64,000 nt of DNA from Vibrio amylolyticus (lineage in GTDB: Bacteria > Pseudomonadota > Gammaproteobacteria > Enterobacterales > Vibrionaceae): contig NZ_JAJHVV010000008.1 of the NCBI RefSeq assembly GCF_023145695.1, positions 186,001-250,000 of the forward strand, written 5' to 3'. Under the pieces are notes generated by a model. That model saw only the letters and a program-made list of their open reading frames with translations. It ran no database searches and was not told the DNA's origin. Every line of letters begins with the position of its first letter. Positions within the stretch are counted from its first letter, which is position 1. Positions 35,424-44,600 of this stretch are shown here, one piece after another. Made by a program: the position numbers and the translations under genes.

Positions 35424-35457
35424 AAAAAGGCTCGAATAATCATTATTCGAGCCTTTT
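35424..35457. terminator. Bidirectional terminator
   Basis: A long AAAAGGCTCGAAT/ATTCGAGCCTTTT stem between convergent genes. Confidence 0.85.
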
Positions 35458-35521
35458 ATTTCAAACCAAAGTATTTAAAACCAGATATTTATACCCAAGA
35501 TAGTTGAGCGACTGTCTTCAA

Positions 35522-37177
35522 TTATCTGTGTTCGTTCAAGCTAACAACGATACCTTCGTCATTGAAACCCACAAGATCTGGCAGGCCGTTACCTGTCACA
35601 TCACCTAATAGGCGGAAATGACTCTCACTTGTCCACCCGGCTTGGTAAGCAAAGTTATTCCATTGTTCAGCAATCTCCGGGATTCGACCATCAAGCGTAT
35701 ACACTGCCGTTACGCCGCCCAAGTATTCAAATCGGTCGCCGTTAGAGTGAGCAACCAGTAAGTCTCGGTTGCCAATGTTAGCAAGATCGGCACGACCGTT
35801 ACCCGTCATATCAATTGCTGTTTTCATGTAACGGCTATTTTGCCAGCCAAGGAAGTCCAATCGATCGCCTTCACCATGATCGTTATCGAGCCAGCTCACT
35901 TGCGGTTCAAACGTACCATCGTCATTTTGAAGGGATGCGTAAATACCACTTCGCCCGTAAACAACCACATCTGCTTGACCGTCACCATTCACGTCAGCCA
36001 ATAGTCGATTGGTCATCTCTAACTCATCGCGGAAAATACAGTTTGTACCATCATCTTCAATTACAGAATCTAAACCAAAGTTTTCACTCACTTTAACCAC
36101 TGGTGCGAACTGTTCACCATCAGAAAAAGCAACGTAGAGTCCATCATCACCAAACGCTGCTAGGTCTGTCAGGCCGTTGCCGTTAACATCAACCGCTATG
36201 AAGTCATGAATAGAAGCGTTCCAGCCGTTATCTGTTGAGAAATCATCACTCCACAGAACCATCTCGCCAAATTTATTGCCTTTTGATTCAGAAACATACA
36301 CACCGTCCGTCGTTAGTGCAATGAGCTCAGATTTTCCATTGCCGTTTACATCGCCCACAAGGCGAGTCATCTCTTCATTCCAACCTTGTGCGTGGTTTGG
36401 CGTGTAGTTAGAAGCCCAAATCTTTTTCTTTTGGAATCGATTATTCTTCGATTCCGCAACATAGACTTCACTTCCTTTGAAGCCAACAATATCAGCTCGG
36501 CCATTACCATTAACATCGGCTAGGTAGACCTGGCTATTCGCAGGTGTCCATTCACCCGCCACAAATGAGTCTCCCCACATGGCATCGCCTGCAAACGCAC
36601 TTGATGTGTAGCTGTTATCGTGACCAAACGTACCTTCACCAAAGAAGTGATTGAAATCACTGATTGCAGAACCGTCGCTTCCATCAATGTTGCCACGATA
36701 AATATGATAATGACTCGAGACGAGATGCATTGAGCGAATACGAGTTCCCTCTTCTATCATTTCATCGACAATTTTAATGGCCTGTTCGGCGTTCTGATAC
36801 GTTGTTGTCGAAATCTCTTCTAAAATGACCTCTTCTTCAGGCCAGCCGTATTTTTCTTTTAAGATAAGTTGAATAGCAGCCGCTTCAGTAAGGCCACCTT
36901 GTTCAACACATGTTTCAACAGAGGTAGGGTTACCTTTACCCGTCGCCATAATAACTGGGTTAGGTAGTGATTGAGCAACTTCGTGAACACGATCAACGCG
37001 ATACTCCATTAACTCACGAGGGGTACATGATGCGTAGTTCACTTGCAAACCAAGGTTAATAACGAGATCAATAGGGCGATTTTGTTGGCCAGAAGAAAAC
37101 TCATTCTCGACAGCATTGGCTGCGCCGCCAATAACAAACGATCCAAATAAAGATATTGCGATTACATTTTTATTCAC
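35522..37177 (-). CDS. Secreted DUF218 (YdcF/SanA-like) and VCBS/FG-GAP repeat fusion
   Basis: 551 residues. Signal peptide (GGAANA), then a DUF218-type domain at about 36-185: VINLG, a TEAAAIQLILKEKYGWPEEEVILEE segment, TTTYQNA and MHLVSSHYHIYRG, all placed as in YdcF/SanA proteins. From about 210 to the end there are six FG-GAP/VCBS-like blade repeats, each with a calcium-type D-V-N-G-N-G-x-x-D motif (DVNGNGRADIVGF, DVNGDGQADVVVY, DMTGNGRADLANI and others), consistent with a beta-propeller. The pairing is unusual: DUF218 proteins are normally single-domain. The product is exported; the role is unknown. Confidence 0.75.
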   Translation of the reverse strand: MNKNVIAISLFGSFVIGGAANAVENEFSSGQQNRPIDLVINLGLQVNYASCTPRELMEYRVDRVHEVAQSLPNPVIMATGKGNPTSVETCVEQGGLTEAAAIQLILKEKYGWPEEEVILEEISTTTYQNAEQAIKIVDEMIEEGTRIRSMHLVSSHYHIYRGNIDGSDGSAISDFNHFFGEGTFGHDNSYTSSAFAGDAMWGDSFVAGEWTPANSQVYLADVNGNGRADIVGFKGSEVYVAESKNNRFQKKKIWASNYTPNHAQGWNEEMTRLVGDVNGNGKSELIALTTDGVYVSESKGNKFGEMVLWSDDFSTDNGWNASIHDFIAVDVNGNGLTDLAAFGDDGLYVAFSDGEQFAPVVKVSENFGLDSVIEDDGTNCIFRDELEMTNRLLADVNGDGQADVVVYGRSGIYASLQNDDGTFEPQVSWLDNDHGEGDRLDFLGWQNSRYMKTAIDMTGNGRADLANIGNRDLLVAHSNGDRFEYLGGVTAVYTLDGRIPEIAEQWNNFAYQAGWTSESHFRLLGDVTGNGLPDLVGFNDEGIVVSLNEHR

Positions 37178-37525
37178 AGTACTACCTTATCTCTGTTGAC
37201 TAATTTCAGCAGAAACTAACACCAGATAGTAATGTCGTATATAGCGTGCCACACTTATTGTGATGCCCTTGCAAATATTAAAATCTCGGACATTTCCATT
37301 ACATAACCATTAAAACATTGAGTTCTATTAAAAAATATAAAACCAAAATAAATGCAAGTATAAATATATAACCTACTTATCTAAATCAAAGCACCATAAA
37401 TATGAGTAACAAACTGATAAATAATAAGTTATTGGCTTACTATTATTAAATAGAAATGAGATAGATCACATTAAATAAAAAATCCACTCCCTGAATAAAG
37501 TCAGATTTTGTTTTAACCAATCATT
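37178..37525. other. AT-rich intergenic region upstream of the DUF218-VCBS gene
   Basis: About 350 bases with no supported ORF. It should hold the promoter of the 35522-37177 gene and the 3' end of the AraC transcript. An ATGAGATAGATCACAT stretch near 37456-37471 recalls a CRP half-site, but its spacing is too short. Confidence 0.35.
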
Positions 37526-38533
37526 TTAATCGTCAATCGGCGTCGTTACCGTCGCTTTATAAATGTTGGGAGTAAGCCCTGAAACTCGTTTAAACGCCCG
37601 AGAGAAATGTGCTAAATCAGAATAACCCAATTGACTGGCAACATAGGTAAGAGAATGCTGTTCCTCAATCAATTCACAGGCGACTGAAAACACCAAGTTA
37701 TCTCTAATTTTACGAAAAGAGGTTTTTTCATGAGTCAGCTTTCTTTGTAATGTGCGAACTGAGTAGCCCAATAACTCAGCCGCGTATTCAATCGACAAGT
37801 CACGCTCTCGCACGTAAGGCTTCAATACCTCAAATACATTGTCTGTAAAACTAGTATGCCATTCAACCAGAGAGGGTTTATCACTCAAAGCAGAAGAGCT
37901 TAATGAGATGGGATGACTTAACAATTCATTGGGGATTCTAACGGCGGTAAAGTCATGTTCAACAAACAAACGACAACTTTTCGGGATGACCTGTTTTACG
38001 ATGTCGGCCTCGCTACTTTGAATTTTAACCGAATCCGGTAGCCAATCTTTATTGAGTAACGCGCTCATTAACTGCGTAATGTAGACGATCGCGAAAGACT
38101 CAGACCATTGGTAGTAGGGATTGTCTCTACCTTTAGAATTAACACAAAACCAAGTCTGCCCATACTCTTTAACGATGAATACATTACTGCTTGGGGTATC
38201 GATCCGAAAAATACGCTCAATGTCATTAAGTGCATCGCCAATCGTCGAATACTGAGCAAATTGATGAAGAATGACTGGAAGTATTCTTTGCCCGATTGCC
38301 AATTTCAAAATGTCGACAAAGCTACTCACACCCAACTGGGTAGATGAAAGAAAAATAAGTCGTTTAATAGAATCTGAGGGAATGAACTCGCTATCTGACT
38401 GCATCAAGTCAGCAGGCAGCCCCGACTCCTCTAGCAGCTTATGCAAGTCCAGTCCAAAGTCAGTACACACTTGAACCAAGATTTTAGCGTAGTTCGTCTG
38501 AATCACCGGGATCTTAAAGTCTTGTGAGGCCAC
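37526..38533 (-). CDS. AraC-family regulator with arabinose-binding-like N-domain
   Basis: 335 residues from a GTG at 38533, chosen for its AAAGGAG site eight bases upstream. An ATG at 38572 would add 13 residues. The N-terminal two-thirds resemble the AraC-type arabinose-binding (PF12625-like) domain found in OruR/ArgR-like regulators (VQVCTDFGLDLHKLLEESGLPADLM). The C-terminus carries two HTHs (SIEYAAELLGYSVRTLQRKL; LTYVASQLGYSDLAHFSRAFKRVSGLTPNIY). The effector and targets are unknown. The gene upstream on the other strand encodes a small membrane protein. Confidence 0.85.
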   Translation of the reverse strand: MASQDFKIPVIQTNYAKILVQVCTDFGLDLHKLLEESGLPADLMQSDSEFIPSDSIKRLIFLSSTQLGVSSFVDILKLAIGQRILPVILHQFAQYSTIGDALNDIERIFRIDTPSSNVFIVKEYGQTWFCVNSKGRDNPYYQWSESFAIVYITQLMSALLNKDWLPDSVKIQSSEADIVKQVIPKSCRLFVEHDFTAVRIPNELLSHPISLSSSALSDKPSLVEWHTSFTDNVFEVLKPYVRERDLSIEYAAELLGYSVRTLQRKLTHEKTSFRKIRDNLVFSVACELIEEQHSLTYVASQLGYSDLAHFSRAFKRVSGLTPNIYKATVTTPIDD

Positions 38534-38784
38534 TGAAAAAACTCCTTTGCGTTTATTCCATACGTGACACATTCGTATTTTTAACTCCTGCGCCGTACCT
38601 TCACTTTATCACAGTTACTCGGTGGTAAATCTTGGAGAGCTTAACATTTTAACCAACCTTCCCTCCCTAGGTGGCGTAAAATGGCAAGTGCTTGTTTGGT
38701 GAATCCGTAGAATCATTTTCATTCGCTGAGGAGCACAAAACGCCAACTTCAGTCATCCAAGTTTATCTAACTAAGTGAGACACT

Positions 38785-39204
38785 ATGAAATCAAATATTC
38801 CATTTATTGCTAAATCAGTTATCGGTATCACGGCTGTATTTACGGCAAATCACTTCTGGTCTTGGTTCTCAGTGGACAGCGTTCAGGTAGTAATTCTTGT
38901 TGGTATTCTAATGCAAGCGTGTTTGAGTTTCTTTATCTGGTTGGAAGGCTATACAGCAAGTAAGTGGCAGGAAAGAGGCTCATCAAAAATCCATAAAATT
39001 GGGCGAGGCATAACCTCTTACATTTCCTTAGTTGGCGGTAAGTTTGTCACTATGGGTATCATTGCCGCACTTTTTGGTGGCTCGGTGGTCATGGAAGGGT
39101 ACGTTAACGGCGTGGTTGTTTTCTTTGGTCTTATTTTCCTAATCTTAGGTATGGAAAAAGCGGTAGAAAAAGCGTTTTATAAAACAGAGCTAGCGACAGC
39201 GTAA
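38785..39204 (+). CDS. Small integral membrane protein, four predicted helices
   Basis: Not recognised by name. 139 residues with hydrophobic segments near 8-26, 32-52, 81-103 and 107-125, separated by a basic loop (KWQERGSSKIHKIGRG). No catalytic or transport motif is seen. It lies divergent to the AraC gene and has no same-strand partner. It is probably a small inner-membrane protein, though the hydrophobic content alone cannot tell its function. Confidence 0.6.
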   Translation: MKSNIPFIAKSVIGITAVFTANHFWSWFSVDSVQVVILVGILMQACLSFFIWLEGYTASKWQERGSSKIHKIGRGITSYISLVGGKFVTMGIIAALFGGSVVMEGYVNGVVVFFGLIFLILGMEKAVEKAFYKTELATA

Positions 39205-39521
39205 GCCGTTAATTAAGGCACTAACCATTCATCTTCGTGCTAGGCGAATAAAATAGGCACGAAGCAGAGTAAAAAGGTGGCAGTTGCGAAAATTCAGTAC
39301 TTGTCATGAGCCAGAAATCACACGAGCTAGCAATGTCATCTAGCTCGTAAATGGACTTTTCAAAGTAAAATTTAGGATAGATAAGGTCAACACTGGTAAT
39401 AAAAATGTCGACTGCCAAAAGACTTATCACCATTTCACATTTGGACATTCTTTGGTACAAGCAGTCCTAAAATCAAATCGGTGAATAATCGATACTGTAA
39501 TTCTTATAAGAATTGAGTAGT
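39205..39521. other. Intergenic stretch with no supported gene
   Basis: A 79-codon minus-strand frame from a TTG at 39460 to 39221 lacks a ribosome-binding site and any recognisable feature, so it is not called. AT-rich sequence follows toward 39521. Confidence 0.4.
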
Positions 39522-39644
39522 TTATTTTCTATTAAGATAATCACTATACTTTTTTGCAATCCACTGATGCAAATGAAGTCCCGTTTTACGCTTGAGGAGT
39601 GTATCGACCCCAGCTAAAATCAATAGCCCTATTATTGTTCCCAT
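39522..39644 (-). CDS. Putative 40-residue membrane-anchored peptide
   Basis: Short ORF from the ATG at 39644, with TTGGAGATG placed well upstream, to TAA at 39522. The product MGTIIGLLILAGVDTLLKRK begins with a hydrophobic helix and continues into a basic, aromatic tail (HLHQWIAKKYSDYL). It could be a single-pass inner-membrane microprotein. It lies 63 bp downstream of the small gene at 39708 on the same strand, so the two may be cotranscribed. Confidence 0.45.
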   Translation of the reverse strand: MGTIIGLLILAGVDTLLKRKTGLHLHQWIAKKYSDYLNRK

Positions 39645-39707
39645 AATCATCTCCAAGCTTAGCTACAGTTCGTAAGTTAATTTAATTAATACAAATTAAC
39701 ATCATAA

Positions 39708-39965
39708 TTAGTCCATCGATTTCATTAGCTTATCTATATTAAGTCCACCAAGTTCCTCTAGGTTACTTTTAATCTCTTCATCGATTGATAGATGGCGTTC
39801 AACTTTCTTGACTTCCTTCTCAAGGAAATTTTCAACTTCCTGAGATACGTTGAACATCAACCCCTGTTCTCGTGCTGCTTTTCTAGCTCGCTTAAGACGA
39901 AAATCTAAGTCTGATGAAATTTTAATGTTCAATGATACTTTGGATTGTTTTTTCTGTAATGGCAT
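39708..39965 (-). CDS. Small basic protein, possible ribbon-helix-helix DNA-binding type
   Basis: 85 residues from the ATG at 39965 (a GTG six codons upstream at 39983 is possible). The N-terminal KVSLNIKISSDLDFRLKRARKAAREQG looks like a beta strand followed by helix, as in ribbon-helix-helix proteins such as antitoxins and plasmid regulators. The rest is an acidic-basic helix (EVENFLEKEVKKVERHLSIDEEI). No toxin partner is adjacent except the 40-residue peptide downstream. The assignment is tentative. Confidence 0.5.
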   Translation of the reverse strand: MPLQKKQSKVSLNIKISSDLDFRLKRARKAAREQGLMFNVSQEVENFLEKEVKKVERHLSIDEEIKSNLEELGGLNIDKLMKSMD

Positions 39966-40243
39966 ATCTATTCTCAACTCCACCTTAATAACACTATAAA
40001 TTTTTCTACCTTTTTAGCAAGAAAAATACACATTAATTGTGACTAAATTGGAATCAATACTAATAACATGAGCGTATGTTAATAAAATGTGTAAAGTACT
40101 TGAGAGGAAAAGTGTTTTAGCCATAAACGGCTGAAATGAAGGTTAATATAAATGAGTTAGGGATCCCACCAATGGAAGTAAAGACAGATGACCTCAAAGG
40201 TGGAAATAGCACCAAAATTCAACTATTGGTGCCACGTCTCTAA

Positions 40244-41095
40244 TTATGCTCTTGTTGACGTTAATGTTTCTGCCGCTAACTTTCCTAGTGCATTCGCTGC
40301 TAATGGGCTTGCGCCTGTAATGAGTAAGCGATCACGACAAACCGTCTTGTCAGCTTTACTATTTACCAAGATAACGCTAAGCCCTCTTAGCTTTTCACTC
40401 AATCCCCAAGGCACCTTACCTGGTAAGTAGCCAATCATAGGGCTTTGATCATCAACGGAGTCTGGAAAAACCGCCATCTTATAACCCTGATATAAAAACT
40501 CAGAACGATTTGTGTGAGTCGATAAGAAAGCCGCAGGACCATGGCAGATGGAAATGGTAAAAATATCGTTCTCATGTGCCCAGTTTAGAACAGTACCAAC
40601 AGATTGGTCCTCAGGAAGACCTAACATTGCACCATGACCGCCAGGCACAAATACAGCAGCATAGTCTTCATTATTTAACCCACTGGTGACAAGGTCACTT
40701 AGGCTCGTTGGATGATCAAACTGCTCTTTATATTCAGTGTAAATAGAGCTCATATGCTCATCTTTCTGAGGAAATGCCCACATTTCAATGATTGCAGGCT
40801 TACCACTAGGTGTCGATATTTCAAACTCATAGCCTGCATTTCTAAGGTGCAACATAGGGACTAACGTTTCAACAGGGTGATTACCTGTTGAAAATAGCTT
40901 TCCATTTTTCATTTCCATATTCTTTCGCTCAGTCGCTAAGACTAAGATTTTTCGCCTTGAGCCATCGGCAGGACGGTACGCGACTTCCTCGTAATCTGTC
41001 TTATCCACTGTTGCAAGCTTCAACGCAATCTTTGAAGGTGAATATGAACCATCCGATTCAAGCTTTGGCGCTATCCCCAACAATTTCCTTAACAT
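40244..41095 (-). CDS. hchA: Hsp31-type chaperone/glyoxalase HchA
   Basis: 283 residues, the same length as E. coli HchA, a DJ-1/PfpI superfamily stress protein reported as chaperone and glyoxalase III. Conserved features: EMWAFPQKDE (metal-site Glu), YAAVFVPGGHGAMLGLPED and the nucleophile elbow ICHGPAAFLS with the catalytic cysteine. AGGATGG precedes the ATG. The gene is alone on its strand; the AAC(3)-like gene upstream ends 230 bp away. Confidence 0.9.
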   Translation of the reverse strand: MLRKLLGIAPKLESDGSYSPSKIALKLATVDKTDYEEVAYRPADGSRRKILVLATERKNMEMKNGKLFSTGNHPVETLVPMLHLRNAGYEFEISTPSGKPAIIEMWAFPQKDEHMSSIYTEYKEQFDHPTSLSDLVTSGLNNEDYAAVFVPGGHGAMLGLPEDQSVGTVLNWAHENDIFTISICHGPAAFLSTHTNRSEFLYQGYKMAVFPDSVDDQSPMIGYLPGKVPWGLSEKLRGLSVILVNSKADKTVCRDRLLITGASPLAANALGKLAAETLTSTRA

Positions 41096-41327
41096 AATTC
41101 CATCCTGTTGAATGTTGATAGATAAATACTAGCCCATAACAAATGACATAGATTAACTCTTCCGAGGAACGGCTGTACTGGACAGGGTGCCCCCCCTCCC
41201 TAGCACCATCTCTATTTGCACTCATTACTGCAGAATTTTCCGAGCTAAACATCATTCCAATCTTCATGCCGTTGAGTACAGCGGCACAGTTTTTTTGCAC
41301 AAATCGTCACCCTCTCCACACTGCTGA

Positions 41328-42149
41328 CTACGTTAGCAACGTTTCCTCTACAACCCTTCCGCCTAACGCCATATCATTGCATCTGATGCAATTGTCATCC
41401 TCGCAATGAGTGACATCGGGGTTCTCAACAATGATTTTGGCAACTGCATCAATAAACACGTGAAACTCGTAGATTCGCGCCTCGCCGTTACCCAGTGTGA
41501 TTACGCTTTCAATATTTTGTATTTGCTCTCGTAGCTTTTCGAATCCATTTGAGCAAGAGCCTTCTTCTGTCTCGGTAACTTGCCCATTACTAACAGCCCA
41601 ACGGCGGAATAATCTTCTCCCTGCCACTTCTTCTGCAAAGTGAATAGGCGTACATGAAGTAAAGTCGACGCCTGCCAACACAATGTAGGCAGGCCTAGGG
41701 TTTTGATAGATGTTCTTATAGATTGAGTAGACATTCAGTTCAGATTGATCGGCAATTAACGCCTGAGCGTCTGGGCCTAACACAGCAAAAGAGTTCGATG
41801 GATGATACGTTCTTAACGTGCCTTCTTGTTTCAATAGCTGCTTTGGAATCACACCCATGCATGCCTCAATCTGATCAATGCTCCCAGTAAAGCTAACCGT
41901 TCGCATCTCGTTCACTGCTTGATAGTCAACACCATTATTTTGGTAGTTTTGCTTAACAGGAAAAGCTTGGGATTCGTAGTAGAAAGCAGGACAAACCAAC
42001 GTACAGCCGCTTTTTTGAAACGCGTTTATAACGGTTTGAGGGCCTTCTTCTAGTGCACCAAAAGAACGGTATGCTGAATGCAGACAGAGACTGCTATTTG
42101 CTAATCCAGCTTCATTGATTTGTTTTATCAGATCTTTCTCAGTTAACAC
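41328..42149 (-). CDS. AAC(3)-family aminoglycoside N-acetyltransferase-like protein
   Basis: 273 residues from a GTG at 42149 with AAGGTG five bases upstream; an ATG at 42203 lacks a ribosome-binding site. Family features: CLHSAYRSFGALEEGPQTVINAF, TLVCPAF, GTLRTYHPSNSFAVLGPDA, HFAEEVAG, and a C-terminal cysteine cluster (CEDDNCIRC) typical of the antibiotic N-acetyltransferase fold. Chromosomal members often have no proven antibiotic substrate and may acylate other amines, so a resistance phenotype should not be assumed. Confidence 0.7.
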   Translation of the reverse strand: MLTEKDLIKQINEAGLANSSLCLHSAYRSFGALEEGPQTVINAFQKSGCTLVCPAFYYESQAFPVKQNYQNNGVDYQAVNEMRTVSFTGSIDQIEACMGVIPKQLLKQEGTLRTYHPSNSFAVLGPDAQALIADQSELNVYSIYKNIYQNPRPAYIVLAGVDFTSCTPIHFAEEVAGRRLFRRWAVSNGQVTETEEGSCSNGFEKLREQIQNIESVITLGNGEARIYEFHVFIDAVAKIIVENPDVTHCEDDNCIRCNDMALGGRVVEETLLT

Positions 42150-42340
42150 GGATTCACCTTGGCAATAAATAACGTAGAGACTATTTGGCCACTCTAAAGC
42201 CATAAGAAAAAGAAGGTCAAATAGTCGGCGGTTATTATGAGACTTGGCTCGATCAAATCATCCAACACAAAAAACTTTTGTCGACGTGGGTAAAGTAGGT
42301 TTTAATCGTGGTCTCAACTATCCATCCTCAGAGGTTAGAC

Positions 42341-42766
42341 ATGCCGACCATTGAATTCACAGCAGGCTCACTTCCCACTCACCTTCAGCAACAACTGAGC
42401 GCTGGGTTCGAATCCCACAGCGAGCAGAAGCAAGCGCCGCCTTACAAAAAAGAACCGTTAAACTGGACGGTTAAAAATGAACAAGGCAACCTCATTGCGG
42501 TACTCACCGCCGATTTATTGTGGGACTGGATCTATATTGATGAGCTCTGGGTAGATGATAGCTGTCGGGGAACAGGATTAGGTAAGCAACTCATGAAGAA
42601 GGCGGAAGAATATGCAGCTGTTCACAGTTTGTCTGGCCTATGGTTGTGGACTCAAAGCTGGCAAGCGCCGAAGTTTTATCAAAGCTTAGGATATGAAGAG
42701 TTTACTCGTTTCGAAAATTTTCCCGCTGGACATTGCCGAATTGGTCTAAGAAAATCATTATCTTAA
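42341..42766 (+). CDS. GNAT-family N-acetyltransferase
   Basis: 141 residues from the ATG at 42341 (CAGAGG upstream). The acetyl-CoA binding motif is YIDELWVDDSCRGTGLGKQLMKKAEEYA, with the later FYQSLGYEEFTRFENFPAGH typical of GNAT C-termini. The acceptor is unknown. It is likely cotranscribed with the 56-residue gene that follows 40 bp later. Confidence 0.85.
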   Translation: MPTIEFTAGSLPTHLQQQLSAGFESHSEQKQAPPYKKEPLNWTVKNEQGNLIAVLTADLLWDWIYIDELWVDDSCRGTGLGKQLMKKAEEYAAVHSLSGLWLWTQSWQAPKFYQSLGYEEFTRFENFPAGHCRIGLRKSLS

Positions 42767-42806
42767 ACTAGCTAGCATTTTACCTATTATTTTATGGAGC
42801 GACCAA

Positions 42807-42977
42807 ATGTCGAAAAAGACTGTCCAATTTGAATACGAAAAAGAGACCAAAAATAGCGTTCGTTATAAAGAAGTTCCAGAAGAAGGAACCGCCCCTATTG
42901 TTGGCTCTTTGTATGTACAGAAGTGGTTTGCAGGAAACAGTAAAAATATAGAAGTCACAATTGAGAAAAAGGACTAA
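42807..42977 (+). CDS. Small conserved-looking protein, 56 residues
   Basis: ATG at 42807 with GGAG seven bases upstream; stop at 42977. The product MSKKTVQFEYEKETKNSVRY and its continuation (KEVPEEGTAPIVGSLYVQKW, IEVTIEKKD) form a charged, beta-rich small protein that looks like a real coding sequence. I recall similar uncharacterised proteins but no function. It ends by overlapping the stop of the YwbE gene on the other strand by four bases. Confidence 0.65.
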   Translation: MSKKTVQFEYEKETKNSVRYKEVPEEGTAPIVGSLYVQKWFAGNSKNIEVTIEKKD

Positions 42978-43165
42978 TTTATTACCTTTACACGCCCTAC
43001 TTCGCCACTCTCTAAACGTACTTTAATTCCGTGAGGGTGGTTAGGGGATTTGGTGAGGAGATCTTTGACTATGCCTGATGTCAGCACGCCGCTACGTTGA
43101 TCTTTTTTAAGGACAATCTGTACCGCCAACCCTGGATGAATATTTGCTCGTTGAGTTCCGCTCAT
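42974..43165 (-). CDS. ywbE: YwbE-family protein (DUF2196)
   Basis: 63 residues matching the short YwbE family: GTQRANIHPGLAVQIVLKKDQRSGVLTSGIVKDLLTKSPNHPHGIKVRLESGEVGRVKVI. This is a small all-beta domain found as a single protein across many bacteria. The function is not established. AGGAG precedes the ATG. It is tail to tail with the 56-residue gene. Confidence 0.85.
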   Translation of the reverse strand: MSGTQRANIHPGLAVQIVLKKDQRSGVLTSGIVKDLLTKSPNHPHGIKVRLESGEVGRVKVIN

Positions 43166-43236
43166 GTTTGTCTCCTGCTATTTTTTCTAGTTCTGAGGCT
43201 TATTTTCGGTTGAATCTTTTGTGTAGTTCGTTAAAT

Positions 43237-43271
43237 AAAAACGAGCCAATTTGTGGGCATTGACTCGTTTT
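43237..43271 (-). terminator. Terminator of the DEAD-box helicase gene
   Basis: AAAACGAGTCAA/TTGGCTCGTTTT on the minus strand with one mismatch, followed by a T-rich tail. Confidence 0.75.
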
Positions 43272-43301
43272 CAATTTCTTAGATAGCGGTAATGGCGAGA
43301 A

Positions 43302-44600
43302 TTAAGAGTTCTTTAACCACACATCTGAATTGCCATTATCTTTCTTCTTACGTTTTTTCTTACCTAGGCCAGCAGGCTTCGCTGAAGGTTTATTCGCAGC
43401 TAACATCTCTTCTGTCACCACATCATCAACTTCAAAGCCTGCGACTTCTTCACGCTCTAAACGAATTTTGTTTTTCTTCTCAATCACTTTGAAGTGGTGA
43501 AGATCTTCATAATCAATCAACGATAACGCCAAGCCAACTTCTCCAGCTCGCCCACTTCGGCCAATACGGTGCATGTAATCTGATGGGCTTCTTGGTAAAT
43601 CAAAGTTAATCACCACAGGCAGCTTCTCAATATCTAAACCACGCGCGGCAATATCCGTTGCGATCAGTACTTCAATCTCACCCGATTTAAACGCATCTAG
43701 TATGCGTGTACGTGAACCTTGTCCTTTATCACCGTGAAACACTTCCGCTTCAATACCACGTTTATACAGTTTGTCTGCTAAATGCTCACAGCTGTTTTTT
43801 GCATTCACAAAAACAAGCGCTTGTCGCCAATCGTTCTGTTTGATCAAGTGAGCTAATACTGCGGTTTTTTCACCTTTGTTCACATTGAATACACGCTGAA
43901 CTAACGTACTGGCATCATCACTTTGCAACTGAACTTCAACCGGATCGTTAAGCAGGTTTTGAGTCAGGCTTTGTACTTGCTCAGGGAACGTTGCAGAAAA
44001 TAGAAGCGTCTGTTTTTGTTTAGGTAATAGTGCGAGTAGCTGTGATAACTCTTCAGTAAATCCAAGACTCAGCATTCGATCTGCTTCATCCAACACTAAC
44101 GTTCGAACACGGTCGAGCTTAATAGCATTGCTTGAGATGAGATCAAGCAGACGACCCGGCGTTGCTACCAAAATATCGGTGCCACCACGCAGCGCGAGCA
44201 TTTGAGTATTAACCGATACGCCACCAAATACACAAACCGTTTTAACCGCACCATTTAGGTGTACCGCATAAGATTTAATGCTGTCTGAAACTTGCTTAGC
44301 AAGCTCTCGTGTTGGTACCAAAATAAGGCCACTGACGTAATTGCCTCTGCTACCTTGAGAAGCTTTACCGCCCTTTGATTTTTGAGCAAATAGGTCTTGT
44401 AGCAGTGGTAAGGCAAACGCCGCCGTTTTACCTGAGCCCGTATTCGCGCCCGCAATGAGATCTTTCCCCTTTAACACACTCGGAATCACATGCGCTTGAA
44501 TAGGTGTTGGCTGTTTGTATTCCAACTCTATCAAACGAGCCTCTAAAGGCTGAATAAGGGCAAGTTCGCTAAACGTGGTTGGCGTGGTCGATGTTGTCAT
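43302..44600 (-). CDS. DEAD-box RNA helicase (RhlE-like)
   Basis: 432 residues with all core motifs in order: Q motif (EYKQPTPIQAHVI), motif I AGANTGSGKT, Ia PTRELAKQV, II DEAD, III SAT, V ATDIAARGLD and VI HRIGRSGRAG. A short basic tail (AGLGKKKRKKKDNG) may aid RNA binding. It unwinds structured RNA, probably in ribosome assembly or cold adaptation. The neighbouring cold-shock gene is compatible with a low-temperature role but does not prove it. Confidence 0.92.
   Translation of the reverse strand: MTTSTTPTTFSELALIQPLEARLIELEYKQPTPIQAHVIPSVLKGKDLIAGANTGSGKTAAFALPLLQDLFAQKSKGGKASQGSRGNYVSGLILVPTRELAKQVSDSIKSYAVHLNGAVKTVCVFGGVSVNTQMLALRGGTDILVATPGRLLDLISSNAIKLDRVRTLVLDEADRMLSLGFTEELSQLLALLPKQKQTLLFSATFPEQVQSLTQNLLNDPVEVQLQSDDASTLVQRVFNVNKGEKTAVLAHLIKQNDWRQALVFVNAKNSCEHLADKLYKRGIEAEVFHGDKGQGSRTRILDAFKSGEIEVLIATDIAARGLDIEKLPVVINFDLPRSPSDYMHRIGRSGRAGEVGLALSLIDYEDLHHFKVIEKKNKIRLEREEVAGFEVDDVVTEEMLAANKPSAKPAGLGKKKRKKKDNGNSDVWLKNS

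Noticed and set aside
37456..37471. CRP-like ATGAGATAGATCACAT sequence
   Set aside because: The two half-sites are four bases apart instead of six, so it is a poor CRP match.
39221..39460. 79-codon minus-strand frame
   Set aside because: TTG start, no ribosome-binding site, no recognisable composition or feature; likely chance.
41058..41300. 80-codon frame upstream of hchA
   Set aside because: Overlaps the hchA start and ribosome-binding site, with no protein-like features.
41328..42149. Calling the AAC(3)-like gene an acquired antibiotic-resistance gene
   Set aside because: The chromosomal context and lack of mobile signatures give no support for a resistance role; only the family is supported.
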